A stretch of 64,000 bases of DNA from Plumapathes pennacea (GCA_964036295.1 OZ038468.1:15898683-15962682), one strand, 5' to 3'; counted from the first letter of the stretch, positions 38,901 through 54,100 are shown. Notes: generated by a model not told the origin, from the letters alone. Numbers and translations: made by a program.

Positions 38901-41900
38901 CGTCTCCACCTGGATTGGACGCGGTGCAGACGTACTCCGCCGACTCGTTAACCCTCGGTCGTTCGATGGTCAGCGCCGATCCAATCAATGACAGCCGCTG
39001 GTCTGTCTCCATGGTGATGGCCTGTCCTCTTCTTGACCACGTGATCTTGGGGCTTGGATACCCGAATGCTTCACAGGTAATAGTGACGGTGGTTCCAGTT
39101 AGTGTCTCCACATGTCCACCCACTTTGATCTGAAGAGGTGTCCTTGACGGGTCCAGACGAGTGGTGTTTGTCTTGTTTGCGACGATAACTGGAGTTACTG
39201 GTTCTGAAATGACATGTTGGTAACAAAAAAGGGATAAAGCTACTGCCAGCCAAATCGCGAACCTGGGGCTAATTCAATATATCTTTTACAGGCGCAATTT
39301 ACAAATTGCACCAACTTTCCTATATGTATAGTCTGATACCATAGCTAGTTACTGTTGCAGCTATCCACGTGTAACCTGTATCGGTAACATTTTACAGACT
39401 TTCACCAGATTAAATACGTCCGTTTAGTGGTGTTAGAAGAACGTACAACTTAAACTACACGTGTAAATGTTTATTGAATTGAGCCCTGTTTCCGTCACAC
39501 TTAAAGGAGCATGGGGGAGGGCTTTGGTGGAAATGGGAAGACTGAGCGATACAGAGAATGAAAATGAAGTGGGAAGAGACTGTGGCGGCAACATTGCTAG
39601 CGCGCGCATGTTTCCCAAATATTGCCCCGTTTTGCCAAGCGGGAAACATTTGTTGCGGACACAAAAAATGTTTCTGAGAACCCTCAGAAACATTTGCTGT
39701 GTCTGCGCGGAGCGCAGCAATGTTGCCGCACGTTTTGCCACCCTAGAAACATCGAAGGACACAATGTTGCCGCCACAATGTGTCCTCGTTTTGCCAGGCT
39801 ATAACACTGCACTACCCCTCTTAGAAACCACGGGAAATATTTACTAATCACATGATCAATCTAAGAACTTGGTAAGTTGCTATCACTCAACAACCGACAG
39901 CCCAATAAGCCTCCAATTGCGTCCATCACAAGATGAAAGTTTATAGGAAAACAATCACCCTGAACAGTAAAACGAAAGCAAAAACAAAAGCTTGCGATGG
40001 TTCAACTCACCAACAACTGTTGCAAACGAAACTTTCTTGTCTTGACCAAGGATGTTCTTAGCCACGCATGCGTACTCCCCAGCCTCTTCATTCGTAATCT
40101 CAATGACTGTTAACTGCCCGGCGGCCGCATCGATGATCAATGTGTCACTCGGCTCCACCTACGACCACGAGAACACAATTCACATCAATTCTTGGAGTGC
40201 TAGATCACATCTTAACGCAACCGTGTTTCTAGTAACGCTAGCCTACATACAGGCTCTCCGCTTCGACTTTGTTTTTTATTTTTTCGGCGCGGACAACCTG
40301 GGGCGAGTGGGCGGTTCCACTTTGTCACTTGCCCCAGGTTGTTCGCGCCGAAGAAAAACCCAAAATCGAAACGTAGAGCCTGTATGCAGGCTATAGTAAC
40401 ACCAACAACGTAACTCCACGCTACCCAGTAACAAATGTGATATATACAGGATATTACACGGCGACGAAAAGATATGAATTGTATTTTCGAGTGGTAAAAA
40501 CAATATTTTACGAACGAGCGCTTCGCGAGTGAGTAAAATATTCTATTATATACATACTGAGACATACTCACGAAAAAGCCATATCGTAAAATTTCGTACG
40601 CAAATGAGTTCTAGCCAATGAGAGGCCGCGAACGACGCTTTTCACACGTGAAAAAAATCGTTCGTCCAATCACAAGCTGCGAACGACGATTTTTCACTAC
40701 TTTTAAAGGGTTTCCCGGTCCCATCATAAATGTCTCAGTATGTATATAATAAACAGAAAACATCATGGAAAGTGCTTTGTACAGTTTTTATTCACTCGTT
40801 GTTTCGTATCATAAAACTCACTCGCTCGCAAAGCCTCGCTCGTTCGTTTTATGATACTTCACAACTCGTGAATAAAAACCGTACGCGCGCACTTTCCATG
40901 AAGTAATCTCTATGTTTTTACCACGAGAAAATAAAATCCATATCTTCAAGCCGCCGTGTAATTTTCTTTTTATTACATTGGACACGAGTGTTTTACGAGA
41001 AATTGCACAAACAACCGTGCAAAAGCGGGAAATGATGCCAACGATATCCTCACTAGTGAGGATATGGAAAATACGCCACTCGGGTCCCGGATGTAGTTTC
41101 GTATGGATTTTACGCACGGTATATTTTCCAGTAAAACACTCGTGTCTATATAATAAGAGAGTGAAACGTTACAATCAATTTAACAGCTACCTGTTTTCCA
41201 TTGAACAGCCAAGAAATACTGGGTGCTGGTTCTCCTTCCACAGTGCAAGTCAACACTAAGTCTCTCCCCTCAAGAATCGTCAGATTTCCACCAATCACCT
41301 GCTGGATCGGCTGCTCAACACTGGGATAATCAACATTCCTGTTGTCTGTCAGGATCTTTGGCTTTGATATGTTCTTCACTGGCTCTTGATCTATGACACA
41401 AAAGGAGAACAGGTACGCAAGTTTATTCCGGACATATTGCTGTGAAACTGTGTGAAACACAGTCACAACTAGGTTATAATTATTAGGTATTTAAAAGATT
41501 TTCCAAATGATGGCACCACAATATTCATGAGTAATTTTTTGTTAGAATGGTCACATTTTGTTTCTAACTAAGTGGTATGCATTTGCCGAGTTAACAGAAC
41601 TATCGACCAATCAAAACGATGCTTATAATCACTGGGGGGGGGGGGGGGGGGGAGGAGGGGGTAAAGACCGGAAGCATTCAAGAAAAACGACTTCTTCCAA
41701 GCTTGGTAGCAGCTCTTCGACAGATTCGTCCGCGACAAAACACCGTTTGCACTTGAGAAGTTGTAGTTAAAGTCACAACTGCGACCGAGGTTTTATACAG
41801 GGAATCACACTTACCCAAGATAACGACGTGAGATCGCAAAGCAAAATTTCCCGCCAAATTTGTTGCCTCGCACGTGTACACTCCCATGTCGCTGAGCTTC

Positions 41901-42152
41901 ACGAAATGAAGGTCCAACTGGTCTCCCTTAAAACTCAGAGGGTTCCCGTCCTTGCGCCATGAAAGCTCGGGAGATGGCCTTCCCTCCGCCTTGCAGGATA
42001 TGGAAATGTTGTTATTTAGCACTGAAGTAATGTTGCTGCCGATATGCATTGTGAAATGCTGACGGCGCAATAAGGTGGTAGAGGAGAAACTGGACAGAAT
42101 GTTGGGTGGCTTGGGTCCTGTAAAAGCGGGGAAAAATTTAGTCCTAAGATTT

Positions 42153-42186
<34 letters not shown>

Positions 42187-45100
42187 GACTTGCAATTCTG
42201 AGTTTTAAAATAATTTGCTTGGTGTAGTCCTTTTCGTTTCTTACTATCTCCAGTTTATAAAGTGGTTTCTCTTATAAATATATTTCATAATTGCGTATAA
42301 ACCTGCCGCATTATATGGATACTTCTTTATCCACATAACTGAATTGACAAAATAAAGACATATCTTAAACCTGCTATAACACAAAAACGAAAAGATTTTA
42401 GCTACTAACACTGTGTCTTAAACACAGCACACACACTCTCTTTATGGGCGATATGACACTATGACACGGGAAAAAGTACTAAATATCTCAGTGGAATTAA
42501 CAAAGATTCTCTCACTCTCTCTGATAAAAATTCTCTTTCTTTCTCTCTCAGTATGGGCGTACATATATGCAGTAGTAACACGTGAAAAAAAGCAACTACA
42601 TATGTATGTATACATTTACCACGTTAAACCATGATTTTTCTTACCAACAGAAAGGACAGAAGAAGACGCAGAGTCTTCTCCCAGCCTGTTAGTGGCTGTG
42701 CAGGTGTAAGTAGCAGAGTGCGGCACGTCATTACTAGCACTGAGTACCAAGTGGGTCCCGTTATGTGAATGACCTTCGCTGAGAGGTTTACCACCTTTCG
42801 TCCACGTGACTTTGGGGTGTGGCAGGCCCGTGACTGGACAAAATATGCTAATTTGAGTCTTGGTGAGCACGTGGGCATTGTCTCCAACTGTAATGGTGAG
42901 TGGGGCTCGGGAATCTAGACGCTCCACGCGACCCACGGAACCAGTGATGTAAGTTGAAAGCACCTTCGGGGGCCTCAGGTCTAACGGGTCGATTGTAAAG
43001 ACAAAAGTACATATTACGATTGAACACGAAACAATGATGACGCTTTGAAATTGTTTTGAAATATGGAACTGTGTTCGGCTGACTGTCGTACGCACAAACG
43101 TTGCTACAAACCATAACACTATAACCTTAATTTCAATCAAACGTTTGCACATGGTCTGAAAATCACACATACAGTAGAACGCCGCCATCTCGAACTCTTA
43201 AGGGAAGCGAGAAATATTTAACAATTATTCGCCGAAGTGGAGGTGAATTGCGGTGAATATTTACCGAGCCGTTTCGGCAAGGTAAATATCCACCGCTATT
43301 CACCGACACTAAGGTGAATAATTGTTTTAGTATATACCACACAGGTGTACTAGCCAATTCCCAAATAGCTATTTTATTTCCGACGAAAGTGGGCAAAAAT
43401 TGGGTTCGCGCGCCATTTTGTTTTACCGGAAGCCGCCGGGAGGTGAATAGTACTTGATATTCCGAGATTGAGGAGCCAATCAGAGCGCGCGAAAAGCAGT
43501 ATTCACTTATGTGGTATATACTAATTCTAGATAGTGGGGGATCGAGATAGCGGGGTTCTGCCAGGTGAAATTTCTACCAAGTTCATTTCCGGGGGAATTG
43601 AATTCTGTTCGAGATAGCGGGGAGTTCGATATAACCGAGTTCGAGATAGCGAGGTTCTTGTAAATGCAAATGACACTTACCTAGGAAAGTGACCCGCGAG
43701 TAGCTGGCAACAGTGCCTGCTTCATTGCTAGCAGAGCATCCATACACAGCGTTGTCACCAGAACCTTGTTTGCCTTCTATAACCAAGGTGCTGCTGCTGC
43801 TTCCCTCAAGTGGTTTTATAAAGAAACCTCGCGCTTCGGAACTTTTGTTAATCTTTTTGTTGTCCCGTTGCCATACCACTGTTGGTTGAGGAAAACCGCT
43901 GACCGAGCAGACAATAGATATCTTTGTGCCCTGGATCGCAGTTACTTTCGTTCCTATGACAACGTCGACCGGCTTCTCGTCCGAGGAGTTAATTTCATCG
44001 TCGCGTGATTGGATGGACGGTTTACTGAAATCTGAACGAAAATCAAAAGATTAATTCTCAGTAATTGACCCTTTCAGTTAGTCATCACGTGCTTTGAAAT
44101 AGGACAACAAACCACAACTTCAACAAAACAAATGTTTTGTTTTTAGAAGTTCCCCACGCTCATTCGGCCGTATTTATGGCGGCCGTATTGATGAATCATA
44201 ACATGAGCCAACCATAACATATTTTAAGGCGTTTTATCGAGACTTGTTTTGAGATGTTGTCCCATTTAAGATTACGTGACTCGACTAACTGAAAGGTCCA
44301 ATTGCCCTGAAGATATACATAAGTAGTGTAAGACGTGTTTAAGCTATTAGATCAACTTCAATTTTCTCCTTCAGTTTCTCTCCAGAGATATATGATACAG
44401 TATGGAGAATTTGTCACTTGATAGTTCACTCAGACGAAAGCTGATTGACTTATCAATTCTCACTATACCACTCATGCATTTTCTTCTTGGATACTTAGGA
44501 GAATTTGTATTCTGAGCCCAGGAGTGAAAGGGTTAAACAAAAGACCGTCTCACAACACGTGCGAGCTTAAAAAATCCGCGTCACTTTTGATCCACAATGT
44601 AACTTCACATTCAAGACCACCTCACCTCGTATTAATAAGCGGGATGTCCTAGCGTCCTGGCCAGCGATGTTGGACGCGACGCAAGTGTAACTGTCAGAGT
44701 CTGCTTTTTGTGCGTTGGGAATTTTGAAGCTTTTTTCCTTAGAAACCACAACTTCCCCTCGTTTCCAAGAAATCTCCGGAATAGGAATTCCTTCTGCTCT
44801 GCATTTCAACTCAACAGAACTCGACGCCACGGTCAGGATTGTACCTCCCACAATTGCGACCACATTCATTTGCACTAAGAGGGTCAGGTTCCTAGGGGTT
44901 TCCATGATTCGTGGCTTGACCGCGTCTTTAGAGACAAAAATTGGTTGATTTATAGTTGGAATTATTATTATCTCGACGCTAGCCCGTGTCTTCTGTCTGA
45001 GTGAACGTGAACGTGAACGTGAAAGTGTGATTGCGCGCAATGTTTCCAAAGTAGAAGTTGAACGTGAACGTGAACGTGAACGTGTGATTGCGCGCAATGT

Positions 45101-48100
45101 TTCCAAAGTACAAGTTACTTCTACTTCTTTACAACATTGCGCGCAATGATAGTGAAGTGATCCATACAGTAATAAAGCAACTTAAGCAGTTACAAGGGCA
45201 GCCCAGAAAATAAAAGTCCGGACTTCAACGGGAATCGAATCCATGACCTTCGCAATATTGGTGCGACGGTCTAACCACTGAGCTATGGCAGCTGGTCAAG
45301 TGTGTGGTTCGAAGTGTACCCGTCATAGTGACCCTAACTGTGACTATCAATGTCTTCTGCAGTTCACATAAATGTGATTCATCATGTATATCATATCACT
45401 GCGCGCAATAAGCCACTTTCAAAATGATGCCAGTTCGTGAAGGGCAGATATTCTGGCGGGCCACCTGACGATTAAAACTTGGTGGGCAGATAGAAAAACT
45501 GATTCTTTGCTGATAATGCGTTTATGCAAAAATAAAACCAAGCTCTACAGAGAGACTTACTGAACAGACACTCGCTTACGTGGGAGAAAAAAGTGTTATT
45601 TGCTACTGCGCATGATTGTGAAAGTGGCTCATACTAACCAATCAGAACGCAAAATAGTAAAATCTAACCAATCAGAACGCTAAAATCTAACCAATCAGAA
45701 CGCGAAATAGTAAAATCTAACCAATCAGAACGTGAAATAGTAAAATCTAACCAATCAGAACGCGAAATAGTGAAATCCTACCTATGACTTGCACGATCGA
45801 CGTGTAGTAGTCATCAGAAATAACGTTGGTGGCGGTACACTTGTACGTGGCAGAATCTGAAACTTCCGTTTCCCTGATCAGTAAACTCTCACCGACAACG
45901 GAAATCCGTTGCCCTTCCTCCACGGGATCGTTTCCCTTAAACCAAGCGATCGCGGGCTCGGGTATCCCAGTAGCAGGACAGGACAAGGTCAGCGGAGATC
46001 CCGCTAGCAGTTGGACCCGGGAACCGATCTTGATCGAGACTGGATGTCGATTGGACATTGAGATGATGTTTTCTGCTTCCGTTTCTATCGTGGGTACCCT
46101 GGCGTCTGTGAAAGAAAAACAAAACACAGCAGGTTTAAAGCTCGCTGCTCTCTTTTGTAGTGTTCTATTGGATAGGAAACGATGATAAATAAAAGAGGTC
46201 AGTATGGGACTATCTGCACCTTTAAACCTCTCTACATATACCGTAAATGCTCTACTAAGCCCCCCCCCCTCTTAACTAAGCCCTCCTCCCCAATAAGCCC
46301 CCTACCCGACCTCTCCAAGGTCAATTTTGAAATAAGTCCCCCCCCCCCCCCCCCCCCCCTCTGCAAGGTAATATTTAAAATAAACCCCGGCATATTAGAG
46401 CATATACGGTACTTCCAGTAGTGTAAGCACACCTGTAGCTGCACAACTGCAGTTGTTGCAGCTGTGTATATCGAATTAGAGGTTAGACTGGAAAAGTTTG
46501 CAAAATGACGCCGTTGCACTTTACCACTGTATTGCGTTGTTTTAGCTTATACTGACGTCACATACCCAGAACACTGACGATTGATATGCGTCTGTCTGCT
46601 CCTCCAATATTCGTAGCGATGCACTCGTAATTCCCCACGACGTCCTGGGATATTTGATACGTTATCAATTGAGAACCTCCTGTGATTTGGTTGATTTTAA
46701 ACTGTCCTTCGCCGTCCCCGGACTTGATTGGCCGCCCATTCCTACGCCACGTGATAAATGGCGCGGGCGTTCCGCTGGCAAGGCAATCCATCGTGACGTC
46801 ACTTCCGGAGAGAACATGGAGATTGTCTCCGATTTTTATGTTCACTGGCTCGAGGCTGTTGACGGACTCGACTCTACTGTTGCCGGGTATAATGTTGGCG
46901 CTGCTTTCACCTGTCAAGAGGAAATAAGGGGTCTTTAATCACAAGATCATAATGCAAATTCTCCCAACCTTTCAAGAATGAAAAGCGTGAGTGATGTAGT
47001 GAGAATTGATAGCTTAATCAGCCTTCGCCTGAGCAAGGTATCAAAAACAAAGTTATCTACATTGAAGGAGAAAATTGAACTGGGATTGAAAGGGTAAAAG
47101 GACAACAACCTTATAAAGAGAAACATCAAAACTGACCACATACATTCATTGTACTTTCTGCAGTGTTGATAAGGTCGCTTTTTCAAAAACTATTCAACTG
47201 ATAACTTAACTAACCCTAACCCTAACTTGCACATTTTCGGTAATTATTCATTCTGACATTTACTTTCAATTTATGGGGTGATTTTGTTTATAGCTTGAAA
47301 TTTATTTTATGGTAATGAGGAGAACACGTAAACAGAGCTCCTCCTGTAGGTCACACACACTGTGCTCCGGTCTACAGTACTTACTGAGAATTCTGACGAA
47401 GGTATATTCTTGAACTCTTCCTGCGATGTTCTCTGCCACACAAGCAAACTGCCCCGTGTCGTCCCGCCGTATGCCATCAATTATCAACAGCCGATCAATC
47501 TCCTCGAGAATAAACCGCCCCTCGGCCACCACTTCATATTTGTTCTTGAACCACCTAACCTGCGGTCTGGGGAACCCCGTGACGGGACACCGAAGCCGTA
47601 CGATCACTCCCTCCACGACCCTCAGATCTTGCCCAATGAAAACCTCCACGTCCTCTATTCCCTGTACACCCACCACGCGTCCCGAGCTGGCGGGGATTTT
47701 AGGTATTTTACTCTCTGCGGGAGACAAATAGAAGAACGTTGTTCGGTTGGACGGATTAATGCGAAAAAGGGACGAATAATTGATCACTCCTCTATACACG
47801 CTACTTCGATTTCGATTCTGTTCGAACACGTATCAATACGCCAAAATAACAGTGTACTTCCAACTCCTGTCAAATGAAATTTAAACGTGTGACCAGTCAA
47901 ATGAAAGCTCTTGATAAGTGAGGGTTCACCTTGTCACTGAGCAGACTTCGTTGGCAATTTAAACAAAATAACGGCAAGGATGCTCCCTTTCCAACAAAGT
48001 TGCAAAAACAAAAAAAAAAAAAATAGTAAAATGTTGCTCTGACGAAGGACTGATGGTCACAATGGGCTCTTTGCACGTTGCCGCCATCTTGGATTCAAAG

Positions 48101-51100
48101 CGAGGCTAACCTGGCACAAAATTCGCCAGACATGGAACAAGAGAGTTTCCTATCGCTCTAAAGTATCCAGGCGTCCTCAGAGGAGATGCACATGTTTTAT
48201 TTGGGGACTTGCATGTACAAATTTTCACGGTAGCATTCTCAGTTTTGCCAGGTCAGCCTCGTTTTGAAGCTGGTGCCAGTTCCCGTGCAAAGAGCCAATC
48301 ACAATCTGTGTGTTGACTCCAAACACATTCACGTGAGACTTACCTATGACATTAACTGAACTGTCATGAGATACACTCCCAGCGCTGTTTGTAGCTGAGC
48401 ATGTGTACCTCCCAGCATCCCCTCTGGTCAGGTTACTAATTCGTAAAGTATTTCCAACAACTGCAAGCCGTTTGTCTGAACCGAGTGGGATCTGGGTACC
48501 ATTCCTATTCCAGGAAACATGGGGCGCTGGTCGACCATGTACGCGGCAGCGAACGTTGAGCGTCAGGCCGGACAACACCGTCACCTCCATCCCGATATCA
48601 ACAAGGACCTCCTCTCCCTCCTCACCTCGTACAAACATTTTTGTTTCTTTGGAATGTAAAATTCTTGGCAGCAAAGGAGCTGTACAGAATCAGACAAAAT
48701 GAAGACAATGAAACATGACAGTGAAAGTGACCTTCGCAGTTATAAAGCAACGCAGTTGCAAGAATAACTTGGAAAATAAAAGCCTGCAGTTTATATATAT
48801 ATATGGACTTTGATTGAATTTAAATACTAACAGTACAATCTCGTTCCCCTTTCCATTATATATTCAACTAATTCTGCTCTAACTCTCAGAACTTCGGCAG
48901 GAAGATTATTTCTTTGGTCTGACTGTTTCAAGTGACTGTCGAAAACGAAAACCAAAGTAATTTCACCGTCAATCACAGGGACTGAAAACACTTTCAAGAC
49001 AAAGAAGCGTTTGGTTTTACTTTGAAGAAGAAACCAATCAACAGTGGAAAGAAACGCCATCACCACTTGCTTGCTTGCGTGAGAAAATCGCAATCGTGTT
49101 TTGCTTTTGTCTCTGATTGGCCAAGAATGCTTCTAAACTTGTTTAGACAAATCCGAAAGCGTAGCAAACGCAATACCAAAGCAATCACATGATTACTTTG
49201 GACAGTCATACGAAAACGTTTCTACTTGAGCCCCATACAATCCTGAGTTCCACTACCCTGGGTGCCAGAGGTTTCTCGCTCTCGGAAGCTCCGGTGCAGC
49301 CGTGTAGGGCTGGGGAGAGCGAGAAACCTCTGGCACCCAGGGTAGAGTTCCACTTACCCAATACAGTAATACGAGTATCCTTAGTGTCGCTGCCCGCATT
49401 GTTTGTGGCTACACAGGAATGCACTGCACTGTCCTTCGTCTTTGCACTGAGCAGAGTCAAGATGGATTGGTCCACGGTGAACTCATACCTCTCATCTTTG
49501 GGGTCAATCGTTTCACCTTTCACTTTCCAAGACCTCAGCGGCTTGGGGACGCTTTGTATTGGGCATGTTATTGTCACGCTGGTTCCTGACAAGACTTTTA
49601 CATCGGTACCTATCGTGACGTTGGCGGAGTCCCGACCGCTCAAGTCAAGCGTGTGCTTTTCAGCGGCTTTTATCTTTGGCTCGGCCAAGTCTGTTGAATG
49701 AATGAATAGCTCTATAAGAGTGTCAAATAGTCCTTTAGCATCACTGCTAATTAATTCAAGGGTTTAACCTTTATGACAGAATTTTAACAAGACACTCAAT
49801 GTTGCTAAGGCTCGTTTCAAACGTCGCCCCACTACCGTGCCGAACTCAATTAAAATCACGTGAACTACCATCAGAGCTTCTGCTGATGTTGCCACCTGTG
49901 TTGCTGCGGTCTCTGCTACACAGGTTATTACTTAATTGTCATCACAACAACCGCAATCGCAAGCTTAACCATCTGATCACCACTACTACTCCCGTTACTG
50001 CTATAACAACTACCACCAAACACCACAACCACAACAAGAACAAACATAACCATCAACACCACCTGTTCACCACTAATCTTGCTCTTACCACTACTACCGC
50101 TAATGCTCTAACAACTACCACCGAAACACCACAACCACAAGAACAAACATAACCATCAACACCACCTGATCACCACTAACCTTGCTCTTACCACTACCAC
50201 CGCTATTGCTCTAACAACTACCACCGAAACACCACAACCACAAGAACAAACATAACCATCAACACCACCTGATCACCACTAACCTTGCTCTTACCACTAC
50301 CACCGAAACACCACAACCACTACCAGTACCAGCATTATTGCTTACTATGAACAGCACAAGTTGACACTTACCGAGTACATTCACCTTAGAGTCGGCTGTT
50401 GTTTGTCCTGTGTGCGTCCTGACGTTGCACGTGTATAAAAAGGCAAAGATCTTATCAATGTCCGTGATAATAATGTCGTTACCGACTTGCCTCGCCTTGC
50501 CAATGGCAATGGGTTTTCCTTGGTTGGTCCAGTAAACTATGGGTCTGGTCGTGGCCTCGTTGGGGCACCGGATGGTGAGAGTGGTACCTCTGTATACTGT
50601 CACGCTGCTTCCGATTGTGATCTCGGCATTTTTCATATTTGGCCCGAAGCTGAAGTCGCCGTCAGCTTTTAGGATCGTCGGCTGGTAAAGAGCTGTGGAG
50701 AACAAGATGCCAATGTCATCGTTTTTATTGTTTAGTGCCCCTTTAAAAATGGGAAAGTGTCGGTGGTGGCTAAGAGAACAGAGACTTGAACGGAGCAGTG
50801 CCAACTGGAAGAAAATACTGCAGAGAGACAACTTGACCTAAAGGAGGATTGTACTAAACATGGGGCCAATTCAAAAAACAATAATTACAAGTGTACAATT
50901 ACAAATCGGACCGGTTTTCCCACACGTTAAAACCAAACACACTTAAATCCAATACTATGAACACATACTGTTGCAGCTATGCATTTGAGACCTACATCTT
51001 TAACGTTTAACGGTTAGTGATGTTTGAAAATAGGTCAACCTGGTGAAATACACGTGTAAATGTTTATTGAATTGCCCTTAAATGTGAAGAGTCGAAGTTG

Positions 51101-54100
51101 TCCAATGATCAGTGTGAGAAAGACAGTAAGACAGACAGACAGAGACCAAGGGGACAGGAGGAGGAGCAGGAAAAGGAGGAATAAAACGAAAACTGCAAAA
51201 AAAAAAAAAAAAAAAAGACAAATTCAGAGCAAGAAATTTGATCACATACAAAATATCTTCAAATTGAAGTCGGCCGTTTGCCATCCCTCTGAGTTGCTTG
51301 CATTGCAGACGTACTTCCCTTCATTAAACTTGGCAACTCTTCTAATCACCAACTCCCCATTCACCACGCCCACATAATCCTCAAATCGGATGATTTCGTA
51401 CCCATCTCGGAACCACCTGATAACTGGATTTGGTGTTCCGGTCGCCTTACAAGAGACAGTTACTGAGGTTCCTCTTACGGCCCACACGGTCGTTCCAACA
51501 TCGACTTTCACCGAACCAGTCCTCAATACAACTTTCTTCTGTTCAGCGAGTTCGATTGTTGGCGCGCCTAAAACGAGATGGTGTCACGATTAGTAGACTC
51601 ACAACAGAGCTACGATCAAATGCAAAGCTGTTGAGACACTTAAAATTAACCCAATATCTGCCCCTTTTTTTCTATGATGCATTAAATTGCTCATTTTTTC
51701 CCTCCCCTCCCCCCGTTTCAACGTTGACTGTAAAATATCGCGTGACAGCCTTTGCGGCTTGATAAACATTGAGAAAGAGGGGTTAGGGGAGAGAATGCAG
51801 AATAGTCCGAGGCCACGAAGTTGATGCTATGTACCCTTTCACTCCCAATAGTGATTAACTTCCATTTTCTCTTTTCAGTCTTTCATCAGAAATATATCAT
51901 AACAGAATCGAGAAGTTGGCTTTTGATAACTTGTTCAGATGACAACTGATTGAACTATCAACTCTCACTAAATTATTCACATTCTCTTCTTAATAGGTTG
52001 GGAGAATTTGCATTCTGAGCTTGCTAGCAGCATCCAAGAAAGAAAAATGGACGTGTTGTCTCAAAGTATTAGCAAACCAACCTTTGTCATCTTCCCATAC
52101 ACCGCTCTGAAAATCATGCGCTGCGCTAGATCCACCATTCGATTGCTAAAACCAAAAATATAGAAACAGTTCAGTCACGACTACTGTTCAAGGGTCTCCT
52201 AATAGAGTTAGGCAACTCCTTCCCAGACTCTTATCCCCTCCCCCCCGGGCATTTGACTCGATTTTATGCCCGCCATACCAGGCATTTGACTATCACTAAC
52301 GAAACGCTGATCAGTGGTCGCAAAACTAAAAGATTTTGTTTTTATTCGGTCGCGCTGTAGTTCATCACGGGGCACGGAAAACTTTAGTCGGCCTGCAACC
52401 ATTCGTGGTGATTGTTCGCTTTCCACCGACTGAACTCTGTTTTGCGTTCTTTGACAAGCAACCGGTAACTTCGATGAAAAAACCGTACTTTGTATCTGTG
52501 TAGCCCGACCGGAGGTGCATTTGCCTGTGTTTTCTGCCCGCACAGTAGGGCATGTGGTTCATAAAAGTCAGATGCCCGGGGATTTTCCCGGGGGATGATC
52601 GCAGTTGGAATTGACTCACACAGAAAGGTTATTATATTTGTAAAAATATACAATAATGCCGAACAAGTGATAACCGATAACCAAGATTTAAAAAGATAAG
52701 AATTAAAAGCGATATAGATGAAATTTAGGATAACGTTACATATTATGTACATCAGGATTTTTGCTCGCGAAGGTATGGTTGTCACGAGAAGTATTAAAAC
52801 ATCAGTAATCAGAATGTTCCAGAACAATTTTACAGACTTCCATTAAATAGAACACCTGGGGCTACTGTCGCACGAAAAATAACGAATGAAACATTGCTTA
52901 CATTATTAGCGTAACATATTTATGATGACATGGTAGACATGTAACCACCGACGTCAAGCCACAGACTATGGCGGAAATTTAATTAGGAGAAGACACTCGA
53001 GTTTGTCTGTCCTTTTCGGAGAGCTACCAGCGATACCGAATTTCGGAGTAATTCTTGAATAACAACCCCTTTATACCGGTCGACCCCACAGTAAGCTTTA
53101 ACAATATCGAGGCAACCTCTGATTTAGGTCCCTGAGAAAAATCACATCATTCACTATCGTGAAGAGGTTGGATAAATCGCAGACCAAAGTAAGACCATTC
53201 TACTCTAAATCTCTGCTATTCATATAACATTACTACCACAAATTTTTTATCAACACGTATTGTACCTCTGAAGCATTTTCTCTTCTAGATGTGGTACAAC
53301 TAAATATTGTTGTTGTTGTTGTTTTTACAATATCGCATCTGAAACGTTGTTCACACAAAACCTGATGCGACTATCAAGTGTTTCATATTTTACCTTTTTG
53401 AATACTATGGCTGGCACAGCACGGATCGATATTTTAAAAATGCGCTTAGTAGTCCATTGTGTGCTTATAAAACTATCATTGTACATTCTGTTCATGTTTG
53501 GGCCATCAAGACCGAGGCTGAACACTCGATATGCTGTTGTGGGATTTCAGAGTTCGTGCACTCTGTCATGGACTATCGAGAACTCTTTAGCTTGTTTGCC
53601 AAAAAAAGGTCAAACTCAATACAGTATTTTTCCGGACGATTAAAAAGTAATACGGGCAACCAATTTCTTAAGCTTGGTCCTCCGACATTTTCAATACGGA
53701 CAACCTGGACTATTTTCTAATTTGAAGCACTGAAGTTCTCGTTGATACAAACGCATTATATGTAAAAGCATGATTGACCGTGATTGTATAAAACCTAAGG
53801 TTGCCCACTAGCCAAAGTTTTAACTTAAAAGTTCAAAAGAGGTCAAACTTTCAGTGTCATACAAGGCTTTGTACGGGAATGCCACCGGGTCCTGGCTCAG
53901 GATTACCCTTTCGCTCCCAATAATTTCAGTTTTCTCCTTCCGTTTCTAATCACAAATACACACAGTATGGGGAACTTGGCTTTTGATACCCTGCTCAGAT
54001 GAAAGCTGATTGAACTATCAATTCTCACTGCATCATTTATACATTTTCTTCTTAAAGGCTGGGACAATCTGTCGGAGTGAAAGGGTTTACTATAGCACTG

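Noticed and set aside
45230-45300. Functional tRNA gene
   Set aside because: Internal promoter boxes are present but no clean acceptor stem or anticodon loop could be assigned. A SINE is more likely.
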